Shown: positions 26,977 to 35,616, counted from the first letter of the stretch. The stretch is DNA of 64,000 nt from Peribacillus sp044761665 (GCF_044761665.1 NZ_JBIWCW010000010.1:34723-98722); one strand, 5' to 3'. Numbers and translations: made by a program. Notes: generated from the sequence alone by a model not told the origin.

Positions 26977-27591
26977 TCATTCCTCTTCTCCTGGTATATT
27001 TTTTACCTTCCTTATAAACGCTTCTACTTTTGTTGCATCCTTGAATCCGTTCGTCTCCACTCCGCTTGCAACGTCAACCCCGACTGGGGACACGACAGAA
27101 ATTGCTTGATCAACATTTTCCGGAGTCAATCCACCTGCAAGAAAAATCTTATTAAGCGGAAGGGCGGCTTTTTGGAGCATGTCCCAATCCAACGTCAACC
27201 CCTTTCCCGAGGACCCTTTCGGCAGGTCGACCAGCAGGTATTCAGCGGGGTAATCGCTAAGGTTTTCTAAGTCCTTCTCTGAATGTATGGCAAAGGCCTT
27301 GATGACCGGAAGCGGCATTTTTTCGGCAAAACTAGCAGACTCGTTTCCGTGCAGTTGTATATAATCCAATCTGGCCTTTTCAGCAATCCTTATCACCTCT
27401 TGTTCTGTTTGATTAGCAAACACTCCTACTTTTTTTACGTGGACGGGAAGTTCACCGCCAATATCGCGTACTAATCCAGGCAGGACTTTCCGGCTGCTTT
27501 CTGCAAAAATGAACCCAATAAAATCAGCGCCTGCCCTTACAGCCGATTGAGCATCCGCTAATGTTTTCAATCCACAAATTTTCACAAACAT
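26977..27591 (-). CDS. trpF: Phosphoribosylanthranilate isomerase
   Basis: This 204-residue TIM-barrel enzyme converts phosphoribosylanthranilate to CdRP. The catalytic Cys is in VKICGL (Cys6 region) and the catalytic Asp in VDLPKGSSGKG. The phosphate-binding ends are LAGGLTPENV and VDVASGVET. It lies 18 bases after trpC in the standard trpC-trpF-trpB order. Confidence 0.95.
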   Translation of the reverse strand: MFVKICGLKTLADAQSAVRAGADFIGFIFAESSRKVLPGLVRDIGGELPVHVKKVGVFANQTEQEVIRIAEKARLDYIQLHGNESASFAEKMPLPVIKAFAIHSEKDLENLSDYPAEYLLVDLPKGSSGKGLTLDWDMLQKAALPLNKIFLAGGLTPENVDQAISVVSPVGVDVASGVETNGFKDATKVEAFIRKVKNIPGEEE

Positions 27592-27609
27592 ATTTATCTC
27601 CTTAACTCC

Positions 27610-28386
27610 TTAAAAATTCACTTGCAGTTCATCCATTGTCTTTGAAAGGTTAGTAGCCGTCATCAAGGTTTCTCCAACCAATATGCCCCTTGCACCTGCT
27701 TTTTGCACACGCTGGACATCCGCTTTCGTTTTGATCCCACTTTCACTGATGATGATATGAATTTTCGGATCAAGCAGATTCGCAAGACGTTCCGTCACAG
27801 CCAAATCCACTTCGAATGTCTTTAAATTTCGATTGTTTATCCCAATCAGCTCTGCTTTAAGGTCTAAAGCCTGTTTTAACTCTGTTTCATCATGGACTTC
27901 AGTTAATACTTCGAGTCCTTTACTTTTTGCATAATGATATAACTCATGTAGACGTTCTTTCGAAAGAGCTGCCACAATTAATAGAATGATAGTGGCTCCC
28001 GCATGGTAGGCCCGGTCAATTTGAATTTCATCAATGATGAAATCCTTACACAGTCTTGGAATTTCAACAATTTGGCTCACATTTCTTAAATCGTCGATCG
28101 TTCCTTTAAAGAAAGACTCATCAGTCAATACGGATATGGCTGCAGCTCCCCCTTTTTCATAAGAAAGGGCTTGATCGATCGGATCAACATCCATTTTTAT
28201 TGTGCCTTTTGATGGAGAGGCACGTTTTATTTCCGCAATGATTGAAATCGTCGCAGCTGTCTTTAAATACTCCACAAGCGATGGCCTTGTAGAAAAGGCC
28301 ATCTCCATTTGAGGAATACCTGCTTCTTTAAACCGAGCAATTTCTATTTTTTTCTGTTCGATAATCTTCGTTAAAATGTTTTCCAT
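27610..28386 (-). CDS. trpC: Indole-3-glycerol phosphate synthase
   Basis: The 258-residue enzyme closes the indole ring. Catalytic residues lie in IIAEIKRASPSKG (Glu and Lys), RLCKDFIID (Lys) and IGINNRNLKTFEVD; the C-terminal phosphate loop is ISESGIKTKADV and ILVGETLM. It starts immediately after the trpD stop; its ribosome site AAGGTGG lies within trpD. Confidence 0.96.
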   Translation of the reverse strand: MENILTKIIEQKKIEIARFKEAGIPQMEMAFSTRPSLVEYLKTAATISIIAEIKRASPSKGTIKMDVDPIDQALSYEKGGAAAISVLTDESFFKGTIDDLRNVSQIVEIPRLCKDFIIDEIQIDRAYHAGATIILLIVAALSKERLHELYHYAKSKGLEVLTEVHDETELKQALDLKAELIGINNRNLKTFEVDLAVTERLANLLDPKIHIIISESGIKTKADVQRVQKAGARGILVGETLMTATNLSKTMDELQVNF

Positions 28387-29409
28387 TTACATTACCACCT
28401 TATTTCGGTTGCTGTAGGCAATTAAAGTTTCTAATTTAGCCAATGCCGATCCGCTGTCTATGCTTTCTCTAGCTAAAGAAATACCCTTTTCAATCGTGGT
28501 TGCCGTTCCATGGGCGAATAATCCCAGCCCTGCATTCAATAGAACGGTATCTCGATATGCCCCTTTTCCTCCTTTTAAAATACGTAGCATAATATTGGCG
28601 TTTTCCTTGGCATTACCTCCACGGATCTCCTCATTTCCGTAGATAGGCAAATTCACTTCTTCAGGATGCAGAGTATAAGGAATGATGTCCCCTTCTTCTA
28701 AAAGAACGAGAGAATTTTCTCCTTGCAGACTTGCTTCATCCATAGATCCGGCTCCATGGACCACGACCGCACGTTTTCTGCCTAGTTTATGAAGCACCTC
28801 GGCAAAAAGCTCAAGCATATCCCGACGATTAATTCCCAATAATTGTGTTTCGAGCTGGACAGGATTTGTTAAGGGGCCTAGCAAATTAAATACAGTTGGA
28901 ATCTTCAATTCCTTTCTCACTTTCATAATCCGGGCACTATTAGGATGGACTGACGGTGCAAACAAGAAAGTGATTCCGTTTTCCTCCAACAGTTCTTTCA
29001 TCATCTCAGGTTCAAGGAATAAATTGACCCCAAGCTCTTCCAAAACATCCGCACTCCCGGTTTTACTGGAAATGCTACGGTTTCCATGTTTGGCCACCTT
29101 TACACCGGCACCAGCTAGGACGAACGCAGAAGTGGTACTGATATTAAAGCTTTGTGAGCCATCTCCTCCCGTTCCACAATTATCCATCACGTTCAAACAA
29201 TTCGTTTGTACGCTTCTTGCTTCCTTTCGCATGGCCTTGACCAGACTAGCGATTTCTCCTGCCGTTTCCCCTTTTGCTTTTAACGCTATAAGGAAAGCCG
29301 CCATCTCGCTTTCTGTAATATCTGAAGAAAATAACGCTTGGGCTGCTCTACTCATCTCATCTTCCGTCAATGTTTGACGCTCTGCTAACTTCACTAAATA
29401 CTCCTTCAC
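28387..29409 (-). CDS. trpD: Anthranilate phosphoribosyltransferase
   Basis: The 340-residue enzyme transfers phosphoribose from PRPP to anthranilate. The glycine-rich PRPP loop is MDNCGTGGDGSQSFNIST, followed by KHGNRSISSKTGSADVLEELG. The start is GTG at 29409, six bases after GGGGGAG; the upstream GTG at 29424 lies inside that ribosome site and is rejected. It is the third gene of the operon. Confidence 0.95.
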   Translation of the reverse strand: MKEYLVKLAERQTLTEDEMSRAAQALFSSDITESEMAAFLIALKAKGETAGEIASLVKAMRKEARSVQTNCLNVMDNCGTGGDGSQSFNISTTSAFVLAGAGVKVAKHGNRSISSKTGSADVLEELGVNLFLEPEMMKELLEENGITFLFAPSVHPNSARIMKVRKELKIPTVFNLLGPLTNPVQLETQLLGINRRDMLELFAEVLHKLGRKRAVVVHGAGSMDEASLQGENSLVLLEEGDIIPYTLHPEEVNLPIYGNEEIRGGNAKENANIMLRILKGGKGAYRDTVLLNAGLGLFAHGTATTIEKGISLARESIDSGSALAKLETLIAYSNRNKVVM

Positions 29410-29436
29410 AACTGACTCCCCCACTCGTTTTTAAAA

Positions 29437-30042
29437 TTATAAAATGGATTGTTCCTTCTCTAATTGATATGCAGAAGCAATCTTGAAAAATTCATGTAAC
29501 AGGTCCTTACCAATCTTTGTTCCGATTGATTCAGGGTGGAATTGCAACCCATAAAGCGGACGATCCCGATGTTTCAGTGCCATGACTTCTCCATCATCCA
29601 TGGCATTCGCCGTAACAAGTAATTCAGGAGGCAAGCTTTTTCTTTCAACAACCAGGGAATGGTACCGCATCACCGGAAATTGTGATTCCTGATTGACAAA
29701 GACCCCTGTTCCATCATGTTCGATGACTGATGTTTTCCCATGCATGATCACTTTAGCTCCAATCACATTCGCTCCAAAAGTTGCACCAATAGCCTGATGA
29801 CCAAGGCAAATTCCTAATATAGGTAGTTTCTTATAAAAGGAACGAATGATTTCCATACTCATTCCCGCATCCTCTGGCCGGCCCGGACCTGGTGAGATGA
29901 TGATTGCCATTGGATTCAAGGCTTCAATTTCAGCAATCGTGATTTCATCATTCCTTTTAACAATTAAGTCCTTCTCGACTTCTCCTAAATATTGATACAA
30001 GTTATAAGTAAATGAATCATAGTTATCAATCAATAAAATCAT
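29437..30042 (-). CDS. trpG: Anthranilate synthase component II (glutamine amidotransferase)
   Basis: This 201-residue class I glutamine amidotransferase supplies ammonia to TrpE. The nucleophile Cys is in LGICLGHQAIG; the His-Glu pair is in LQFHPESIGT. Its ATG overlaps the trpE stop (ATGA). In B. subtilis the amphibolic copy sits in the folate operon; here a copy lies inside the trp operon, so it may be tryptophan-specific. Whether a second pabA exists elsewhere cannot be seen. Confidence 0.95.
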   Translation of the reverse strand: MILLIDNYDSFTYNLYQYLGEVEKDLIVKRNDEITIAEIEALNPMAIIISPGPGRPEDAGMSMEIIRSFYKKLPILGICLGHQAIGATFGANVIGAKVIMHGKTSVIEHDGTGVFVNQESQFPVMRYHSLVVERKSLPPELLVTANAMDDGEVMALKHRDRPLYGLQFHPESIGTKIGKDLLHEFFKIASAYQLEKEQSIL

Positions 30043-31433
30043 ATATTATTTACCTCCATCAGTGCTCGTGCTTTATTCTGTGTTTCCTCATATTCGGTTT
30101 TCGGATCCGAGTCATATACAATTCCCGCTCCGGCTTGTACGTAGGCATGCCCCTCTTTGATAATCATCGTCCGGATGGCAAGGGCCATATCAAGGTCGCC
30201 TCCGAACCCGATAAAGCCAATAGATCCTGAATAGACACCTCGTTTACAATTTTCCAGTTCATTGATCAGCTCCATCGCCCGTATCTTCGGGGCACCCGAT
30301 ACAGTTCCAGCAGGCTGACAGACCGTCAACGCATCTAAACTCGTAAACTCCTTCTTAAGCTTCCCACTAATCTTGGAGGCAATGTGCATCACGTGCTGAT
30401 ATCTCTGAATTTCCATTTCTTCTGTAAGGTGAATGGAACCAATCTCACATACTCGGCCGAGATCGTTTCTTCCCAAATCAACAAGCATCCTGTGTTCAGC
30501 CAATTCCTTCTCATCCACCAGCAAGCTTTTTTCCAACCCCAGATCTTCCTCATCCGTCTTTCCCCTTGGACGAGTGCCGGCAATAGGATTAACATGAACC
30601 ATACCCGCAGAAACGCTGATTAAGCTTTCTGGTGAAGAACCGAGAACGGTATACTCTCCAAACTCTATATAAAACATATATGGCGATGGATTGGCCAAGC
30701 GAAGACGACGATAGGCATCGAAGGGCTCTCCGTCAAAATCAGCCTGGAATCTTTGTGATAAAACAATCTGGAACACTTCACCCGCGATAATGGCTTCCTT
30801 TGCTTCAAGCACCATTTTCTCGAACTCTGCCTGTGTGAAATTTGAATAAAAGTCCAAAAATTCTGACGATAATTCTTGTGACGGTTTACTCGGCTGGTTG
30901 ATTTTCTCTTTCATATCCGCAAGGCTTTTTTTTGCATCGTCCTCCGCAGTCAAAAGATGAATCTTCTGTAAAACGTGATCGAATATGTACAATTCCTTAA
31001 AGAAAAGAAAATGGGCATCCGGCATTTGAAGCGGATCAGAGGGCACATCTCCAATCTTTTCATATAAGCGAATGACATCATACCCCAGATATCCGATTGC
31101 CCCTCCATTAAATGGAGGAAGATTCATGGGTATGTCTTCAAGCTCGACCAAAAGTTGATCCTTCAGGAATTCGATGATGTTCATCTCCTGCACTTGTTCC
31201 TCTCCTGTTACAGGATTCCTAACATGGACTTGATTAGCCAATGAAGTGACCTCCATATAAGGACTTGACCCAAGATAGGAATAGCGACCATTATCATGAT
31301 GTGAATTTGAACTTTCTAGCAGGAACTTCTTCTTATCATCTAATTTCCGAAATATTGATATTGGTGTATGTATATCTCCTTCTATCGTTTCCATTTTAAA
31401 ACGTAGTATCTTTTTTTCATTCAAAGATTTCAT
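30039..31433 (-). CDS. trpE: Anthranilate synthase component I
   Basis: This 464-residue enzyme makes anthranilate from chorismate and ammonia. The N-terminal domain contains LLESSNSHHDNGRYSYLGSS; the LLESS element is part of the tryptophan feedback site, so allosteric inhibition is expected. The catalytic domain shows IAGTRPRGKTDEEDLGLEK, DLGRNDLGRV and VQAGAGIVYDSDP. ATG at 31433 lies nine bases after GGGAGG. It is the first gene of the operon, directly after two T-box leaders. Confidence 0.96.
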   Translation of the reverse strand: MKSLNEKKILRFKMETIEGDIHTPISIFRKLDDKKKFLLESSNSHHDNGRYSYLGSSPYMEVTSLANQVHVRNPVTGEEQVQEMNIIEFLKDQLLVELEDIPMNLPPFNGGAIGYLGYDVIRLYEKIGDVPSDPLQMPDAHFLFFKELYIFDHVLQKIHLLTAEDDAKKSLADMKEKINQPSKPSQELSSEFLDFYSNFTQAEFEKMVLEAKEAIIAGEVFQIVLSQRFQADFDGEPFDAYRRLRLANPSPYMFYIEFGEYTVLGSSPESLISVSAGMVHVNPIAGTRPRGKTDEEDLGLEKSLLVDEKELAEHRMLVDLGRNDLGRVCEIGSIHLTEEMEIQRYQHVMHIASKISGKLKKEFTSLDALTVCQPAGTVSGAPKIRAMELINELENCKRGVYSGSIGFIGFGGDLDMALAIRTMIIKEGHAYVQAGAGIVYDSDPKTEYEETQNKARALMEVNNI

Positions 31434-31529
31434 TAAAATTACCCTCCCGGTCTTTAGATTCAGTAAACGTTATACCTACCCAAATAGAATCCGAGGTAGA
31501 TTTACTATTAATTGGAACGATACATGTAT

Positions 31530-31800
31530 AAAAAAAGTCCCCTGCAAACACAAATATTGCGCTTGCAGAGGACGGAAAACCGCGGTGCCACCTCAAGTTG
31601 GAAAAACTAATCGTTTTTCCCTCTCACAGCAGGAAATGATTCCTACCAAACCCTTTAACGGTGGTCACCGGGCTTCCCTACTTCATTCAAGAAACCACTC
31701 ATAAGTCCATTCATCTTCTTCTCTCGTACCGGTTTTCACCTGACCCGGCTCTCTGTGACGACAGTAAATAAGATTACTACTCTTAATCGTAGATTTAATT
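31530..31800 (-). promoter_or_regulatory. T-box riboswitch 2 (proximal), UGG (Trp) specifier
   Basis: On the minus strand Stem I carries AGAGAGCCGGG with its complementary apical part, and a specifier loop GATGAATGGACTTATGAG. The codon TGG at 31709-31707 is followed by A, as is usual. The T-box GAGGTGGCACCGCGG lies at 31594-31580. The terminator arms at 31537-31546 and 31563-31573 (core GTCCCCTGCAA) are followed by seven U. Uncharged tRNA-Trp should pair with the UGG and the T-box bulge, stabilise the antiterminator and allow trpE transcription. Confidence 0.93.
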
Positions 31801-31804
31801 ATCG

Positions 31805-32085
31805 ATTTTAAAAAAACGCAAAAAGGGCCCTCATCCAAAGGACGAGGAACCCGTGGTACCACCTTAATTAGCTATAATAGCTCACTTTACGGCATAAAAA
31901 CATTATATGCCTGTCTCCATTAACGATGAGATAATCGCCAAAGCCTACTCCGTCAATCCGTTTCGGTTTGGGGCTCGGAAGTCCATTCGCTTAAACTTGT
32001 TCACCAGTTTTCAGCAACCACTGGTTCTCTGCGGAACAGTATTAAGGTACTATTCTCCGTCACTGCCTTTATCTTTTCTTGTTTA
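31805..32085 (-). promoter_or_regulatory. T-box riboswitch 1 (distal), UGG (Trp) specifier
   Basis: On the minus strand the first leader shows an apical AGAGAACCAGT/ACTGGT element and a specifier loop GCGAATGGACTTCCGAG with TGG at 31985-31983 followed by A. The T-box AAGGTGGTACCACGG is at 31865-31851. The terminator hairpin at 31825-31852 (GGGCCCTCATCC core) is followed by an interrupted U-tract (31824-31809). It stands in series with a second T-box, so both must antiterminate for full trp expression. Confidence 0.92.
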
Positions 32086-32087
32086 TT

Positions 32088-32116
32088 ATGTTAAAACAAA
32101 CTTTTCAGGAAGTCAA
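32088..32116 (-). promoter_or_regulatory. Probable trp operon promoter
   Basis: The minus strand has TTGACT (32116-32111), a 17-base spacer, and TAACAT (32093-32088). It sits between the yktA stop and the first T-box, with transcription predicted to begin near 32081. The -10 is imperfect; CATAAT (32090-32085) with a 20-base spacer is an alternative. Confidence 0.55.
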
Positions 32117-32140
32117 TGTAGTATTCTAAAAATTTGAATT

Positions 32141-32413
32141 TTATTTCATTTTGATCCAGTCGCCATCTGCAAGAGTCTTCGCTTTCTTAACAACAAGATA
32201 GGCTGAATACTTGCTGGCCGATTCGAATTCGTCCGTATATCTCTTTTCGTCTGCCTTACCGGGAACAATTTCCTTAAATCGACGATATGCTTTCATGAAT
32301 GCCTCTTTTTCGATTTTACTTTCATAAGCCTTCTCGACTGCTTCAAAAAATTTAATGACGTCGACGATTTCCTCCGTTGACCAATCAAGGTCCATTGGAT
32401 ATTGATAATCCAT
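32141..32413 (-). CDS. yktA: UPF0223 family protein YktA
   Basis: This 90-residue acidic helical protein begins MDYQYPMDLDWSTEEIVDVI and contains YRRFKEIVPGKADEKRYTDE, the UPF0223 signature. It is known structurally as a small helical bundle, with no defined function. It lies just upstream of the trp promoter on the same strand, with no clear terminator, so readthrough into the trp leader is possible. In B. subtilis yktA is next to yktB; here the trp operon separates them. Confidence 0.9.
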   Translation of the reverse strand: MDYQYPMDLDWSTEEIVDVIKFFEAVEKAYESKIEKEAFMKAYRRFKEIVPGKADEKRYTDEFESASKYSAYLVVKKAKTLADGDWIKMK

Positions 32414-32484
32414 GTTTACACATCCTTTTTAGATAGTTTTAATTCCTGTTGTATTTTAATTCCTGTTGTATGGGGAAACTGTTT

Positions 32485-33444
32485 TCATTCAGCCCATTTT
32501 GAACGAATGGCCTCCGCTTCACCTATGATCCGTTTGAATAACTCAGCCGTCGTTGGTATATCATGAATCATGCCCATGACCTGTCCTGCCCAAGCAAAGC
32601 CTCCATCCTGGACCCCATCATGAATATAACGCTGGTTCGCCTCTCCACTTATATAATTCTTCAATTGCTCATATCCACCGTTTTCTTTTTCGATTTCGAG
32701 TATCTTATCTGTCCAGTTATTGGAAATGACGCGGGCTGGCGCACCAATCGAACGCTTAATGACAACGGTATCTTTTTCTGATCCCGAAACCAACGCATTT
32801 TTATATAATTCATGGGCATGTACACATTCCTCTACGGCAATGAATCTTGTCCCCATCTCAATTCCTTCAGCACCAAGAGCCAAAGCAGCCATCAAACCGC
32901 GGCCATCCCCAAAGCCACCTGAAGCGATTACAGGGATTTTCACGGAATCAACCACTTGTGGAATGAGTACGGAAGTACCGATATCATCCCGGCCTAAATG
33001 TCCTCCGCCTTCCTGCCCAACGACCATCACAGCATCCGCGCCCAATTGTTCAGCTTTGATTGCCTGTCTTTTAGCCGCAACTAGCACAAGTTTCTTCACT
33101 GGTGTATCTTTAAGGATTTCTAGGAATGGGGCCGGATTGCCACCCGTTACCGAAACAACGGCAATCTCTTCTTTCATCGCTGCCTCAAGCATATGTTCAT
33201 ATGGCCTACCATGTTGACCAATAGCGAAATTGACCCCAAAAGGCTTGTCCGTCATTGCTTTCGTTTTCCGAATTTCTTGAACCAATTGATTTGGATCATT
33301 CAACGACATTGCCGTTACCTGTCCCAACCCTCCGGCATTTGAAACGGCTGCAGCCAACTCCGCATAGGCAAGGTGAGCCAATCCCCCTTGTACAATCGGA
33401 TACTGTATCCCCAATAAGTCGGTCACACGAGTTTTCCATTTCAA
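32485..33444 (-). CDS. Nitronate monooxygenase family FMN enzyme
   Basis: The protein is 319 residues from the TTG at 33444 (nine bases after GGGGG); an ATG six bases earlier is too close to the ribosome site. This TIM-barrel flavoprotein shows PIVQGGLAHLAYAELAAAVS, FGVNFAIGQ, VVGQEGGGHLGRDDIGT and VIASGGFGDGRGLMAALALG, the 2-nitropropane dioxygenase/FabK-like family pattern. It may oxidise alkyl nitronates; some relatives are enoyl-ACP reductases (FabK), so the substrate is uncertain. The gene stands alone between yktA and speA. Confidence 0.85.
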   Translation of the reverse strand: MKWKTRVTDLLGIQYPIVQGGLAHLAYAELAAAVSNAGGLGQVTAMSLNDPNQLVQEIRKTKAMTDKPFGVNFAIGQHGRPYEHMLEAAMKEEIAVVSVTGGNPAPFLEILKDTPVKKLVLVAAKRQAIKAEQLGADAVMVVGQEGGGHLGRDDIGTSVLIPQVVDSVKIPVIASGGFGDGRGLMAALALGAEGIEMGTRFIAVEECVHAHELYKNALVSGSEKDTVVIKRSIGAPARVISNNWTDKILEIEKENGGYEQLKNYISGEANQRYIHDGVQDGGFAWAGQVMGMIHDIPTTAELFKRIIGEAEAIRSKWAE

Positions 33445-33768
33445 AAGCATCTTCCCCCTGTCAATACTTCAATGCAATTCTAATCATTATGGCAAATATT
33501 ATTTATTTATTCAAATGATAAATTCATATGTAGTATATTCAAATAAACGATCAGGAATCAGCTCGCATAATTTCATGATCCGATAGCATTAGCCTGCTAT
33601 TTTAGGATGAAAAAGTATAACTAGGCATTTAATGTTAGACATGCTATAATTCTTTTGTTTTATGTCTATCCATAACGGCATCTCATTTTAGTAGATGTTG
33701 TCATACACATAATACACTGGAATAAATGAGTATATTTATCTATTAAATTGAAAAGGGGCTACAAGAAT
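33445..33768. other. Divergent control region of the monooxygenase gene and speA
   Basis: About 320 AT-rich bases have no coding frame. They hold an inverted repeat ATAGCA-N6-TGCTAT (about 33582-33599), the speA promoter with extended -10, and a small CATCT/AGATG hairpin in the speA leader (about 33680-33700). Confidence 0.55.
33642..33650 (+). promoter_or_regulatory. Extended -10 promoter for speA
   Basis: TGCTATAAT gives a perfect -10 hexamer with the extended TG. No strong -35 is seen 17 bases upstream. Transcription would begin about 110 bases before the speA start. Confidence 0.55.
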
Positions 33769-35226
33769 TTGTCACAGAATGAAACACCCTTATATACATC
33801 TTTGTTACAGCACGCAAAAAAGAATCCGCTTCAATTCCATATTCCTGGTCATAAAAAGGGTAAAGGGATGGATGCTGAATTTCGAGAGTTCATCGGTGAA
33901 AATGCCTTATCAATAGATTTAATCAATATCGCTCCACTTGATGACCTTCATCAACCAAAAGGAATCATTAAAAAAGCCCAGGATTTAGCGGCCGAGGCTT
34001 TCGGGGCTGACCATACATTCTTTTCCGTACAAGGGACAAGCGGTGCAATCATGACAATGGTCATGTCGGTCTGCGGGCCTGGGGATAAAATCATCGTTCC
34101 GAGGAACGTACATAAATCCGTCATGTCTGCCATCGTATTTTCCGGTGCTGTTCCCATTTTCATTAATCCCGAAATCGATAAAGACTTGGGGATCTCCCAT
34201 GGAGTAACTATAGAAGCCGTTGAAAAAACACTGAAGGAACACAGCGATGCAAAAGGGTTACTCGTAATCAACCCGACCTACTTCGGCATCTCAGCTGATT
34301 TACAAAAGATAGTGGAATTGGCCCATTCATACCAAATTCCCGTGCTGGTTGACGAGGCACATGGGGTCCATATTCATTTTCATGAAAACCTGCCACTATC
34401 CGCCATGCAGGCTGGTGCCGATATGGCCGCTACAAGCGTCCATAAACTCGGAGGTTCGATGACGGGCAGTTCCGTTTTAAATGTTAAGGACGGTCTCATT
34501 TCGGCAAATCGGGTCCAAGCAATTTTAAGCATGCTTACGACGACTTCCACTTCCTATATTCTTCTCGCTTCACTTGACACGGCCAGAAGGCAGCTTGCAA
34601 CAATCGGCAGGGAGATGATTGACGAATCAATCAAGCTTGCAGAATATACGAGGGCAGCAATCAATGAAATTCCATATTTATATTGTGTTGGCGATGAGAT
34701 ATTAGCAAGTCCAGCCGCCTTTAGTTATGACCCGACAAAATTGATCATTTCCATTAAAGAATTGGACATTACCGGATATGACGTAGAAAAGTGGTTACGT
34801 GAAAAGCATAATATCGAGGTGGAGCTTTCTGACTTGTATAATATTCTTTGTTTGATAACGCCAGGGGATTCTAAAGAGGAAGCGGATATGTTAATCGCTG
34901 CCCTTAAGGACTTATCAGAAGAGTTTAAAGAACAGGCAGCGGATCATGGAAGAATCGAAGTCCTGCTTCCGGATACGCCTCCTCTTGCTTTATCACCAAG
35001 AGATGCTTTCTATGCAGAAACTGAAGTCGTACCTATCGAGGAATCCGTCGGTAAAATCAGTGCCGAATTTATTATGATCTATCCGCCCGGCATTCCGATT
35101 TTCATTCCCGGCGAACTGATCACGGAAGATAATATCGCGTATATCCAGAAAAATATCGAGGTAGGTCTTCCGGTCCAAGGTCCAGAGGATCCTGAAATTA
35201 AATACTTACGGATTATTAAAAAGTAA
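33769..35226 (+). CDS. speA: Arginine decarboxylase (fold-type I, PLP)
   Basis: The protein has 485 residues from the TTG at 33769, which follows AAAAGGGG; an in-frame TTG at 33748 has no ribosome site. It shows IPGHKKGKGMD, the PLP lysine in TSVHKLGGS, and VDEAHGVHIHFH of the Orn/Lys/Arg decarboxylase family, and aligns from memory with B. subtilis SpeA throughout. It decarboxylates arginine to agmatine for putrescine and spermidine synthesis. The C-terminal half keeps the substrate-specificity region PPGIPIFIPGE. It is followed by its terminator, then by the SR1 RNA gene on the other strand. Confidence 0.93.
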   Translation: MSQNETPLYTSLLQHAKKNPLQFHIPGHKKGKGMDAEFREFIGENALSIDLINIAPLDDLHQPKGIIKKAQDLAAEAFGADHTFFSVQGTSGAIMTMVMSVCGPGDKIIVPRNVHKSVMSAIVFSGAVPIFINPEIDKDLGISHGVTIEAVEKTLKEHSDAKGLLVINPTYFGISADLQKIVELAHSYQIPVLVDEAHGVHIHFHENLPLSAMQAGADMAATSVHKLGGSMTGSSVLNVKDGLISANRVQAILSMLTTTSTSYILLASLDTARRQLATIGREMIDESIKLAEYTRAAINEIPYLYCVGDEILASPAAFSYDPTKLIISIKELDITGYDVEKWLREKHNIEVELSDLYNILCLITPGDSKEEADMLIAALKDLSEEFKEQAADHGRIEVLLPDTPPLALSPRDAFYAETEVVPIEESVGKISAEFIMIYPPGIPIFIPGELITEDNIAYIQKNIEVGLPVQGPEDPEIKYLRIIKK

Positions 35227-35235
35227 GAAACAGTA

Positions 35236-35266
35236 AAAACCAGAACGAACTACCCGTTCTGGTTTT
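35236..35266 (+). terminator. Terminator after speA
   Basis: AAACCAGAACG and CGTTCTGGTTT form an 11-bp stem with a 7-base loop, followed by a run of T. Confidence 0.9.
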
Positions 35267-35333
35267 TTTTACACGTCGATGTATCCTGTACGTTTCAACA
35301 ATCCCTTTAATGGATGGTTCGTTAATTTCATGG

Positions 35334-35581
35334 AAAAAGGGTGCCCAGGTTTAAACACCCTGAACACCCTCATAATCTATTAGCCTTCTATGTTATTTAC
35401 CTTATTCTTTAGAGGCAGCCGTATCGCAGCTGTGGCAGTTGTGATTATGTGTATAAAGTACACTTACTTTTTCATCTTCAAAATGATCAATCGTGCTGTT
35501 GCAAGTTTGACAAACGATAGTTCCCATTTTTACAACCCCTTCCTCTATATTGTATGCAAGAAACGATTAATGTAACCGCTT
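35334..35581 (-). ncRNA. SR1-like dual-function small RNA
   Basis: A minus-strand transcript of about 248 bases is delimited by a strong promoter (35588-35616) and a terminator hairpin AGGGTG/CACCCT (35338-35361) followed by U residues. It encodes the SR1P peptide at 35527-35402. In B. subtilis SR1 is about 205 nt, base-pairs with ahrC mRNA (activator of arginine catabolism) and encodes SR1P. Location next to speA is conserved. The ahrC-pairing region would lie between the peptide stop and the terminator; it cannot be tested without the ahrC sequence. Confidence 0.85.
35402..35527 (-). CDS. sr1P: GapA-binding peptide SR1P
   Basis: This 41-residue peptide starts with ATG after GGAAGGGG. It begins MGTIVCQTCNSTIDHFEDEK, nearly identical in this stretch to the SR1P peptide I remember from B. 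subtilis. Two CxxC pairs (CQTC and CHSC) with nearby His suggest a zinc site. In B. subtilis SR1P binds glyceraldehyde-3-phosphate dehydrogenase GapA and promotes its association with RNase J1; rnjA lies about 18 kb away in this window. Confidence 0.93.
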   Translation of the reverse strand: MGTIVCQTCNSTIDHFEDEKVSVLYTHNHNCHSCDTAASKE

Positions 35582-35584
35582 TAA
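35571..35584 (-). promoter_or_regulatory. cre-like site over the SR1 transcription start
   Basis: The minus-strand sequence TTAAAGCGGTTACA matches the cre consensus TGWAANCGNTNWCA at 13 of 14 positions. It overlaps the predicted SR1 start, a position that would block transcription when CcpA is bound. Confidence 0.5.
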
Positions 35585-35587
35585 TCC

Positions 35588-35616
35588 ATTATAATATAGC
35601 ACATTTAATTTTTCAA
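35588..35616 (-). promoter_or_regulatory. Sigma-A promoter of SR1
   Basis: The minus strand has TTGAAA (35616-35611), a 17-base spacer, and a perfect TATAAT (35593-35588), giving a start near 35581. Confidence 0.85.
35593..35603 (-). promoter_or_regulatory. CcpN-type operator box II in the SR1 promoter spacer
   Basis: The minus-strand TGTGCTATATT fits the CcpN consensus as I remember it (TRTGHYATAYW) at every position. It lies between -35 and -10. Confidence 0.7.

Noticed and set aside
33582..33600. ATAGCA-N6-TGCTAT repeat upstream of speA as a riboswitch
   Set aside because: It lies before the predicted speA promoter, so it is not in the leader RNA; at most it is a DNA operator with no known match.
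35390..35575. Plus-strand frame across the SR1 locus
   Set aside because: It is the antisense of the SR1P coding sequence and has no ribosome site.
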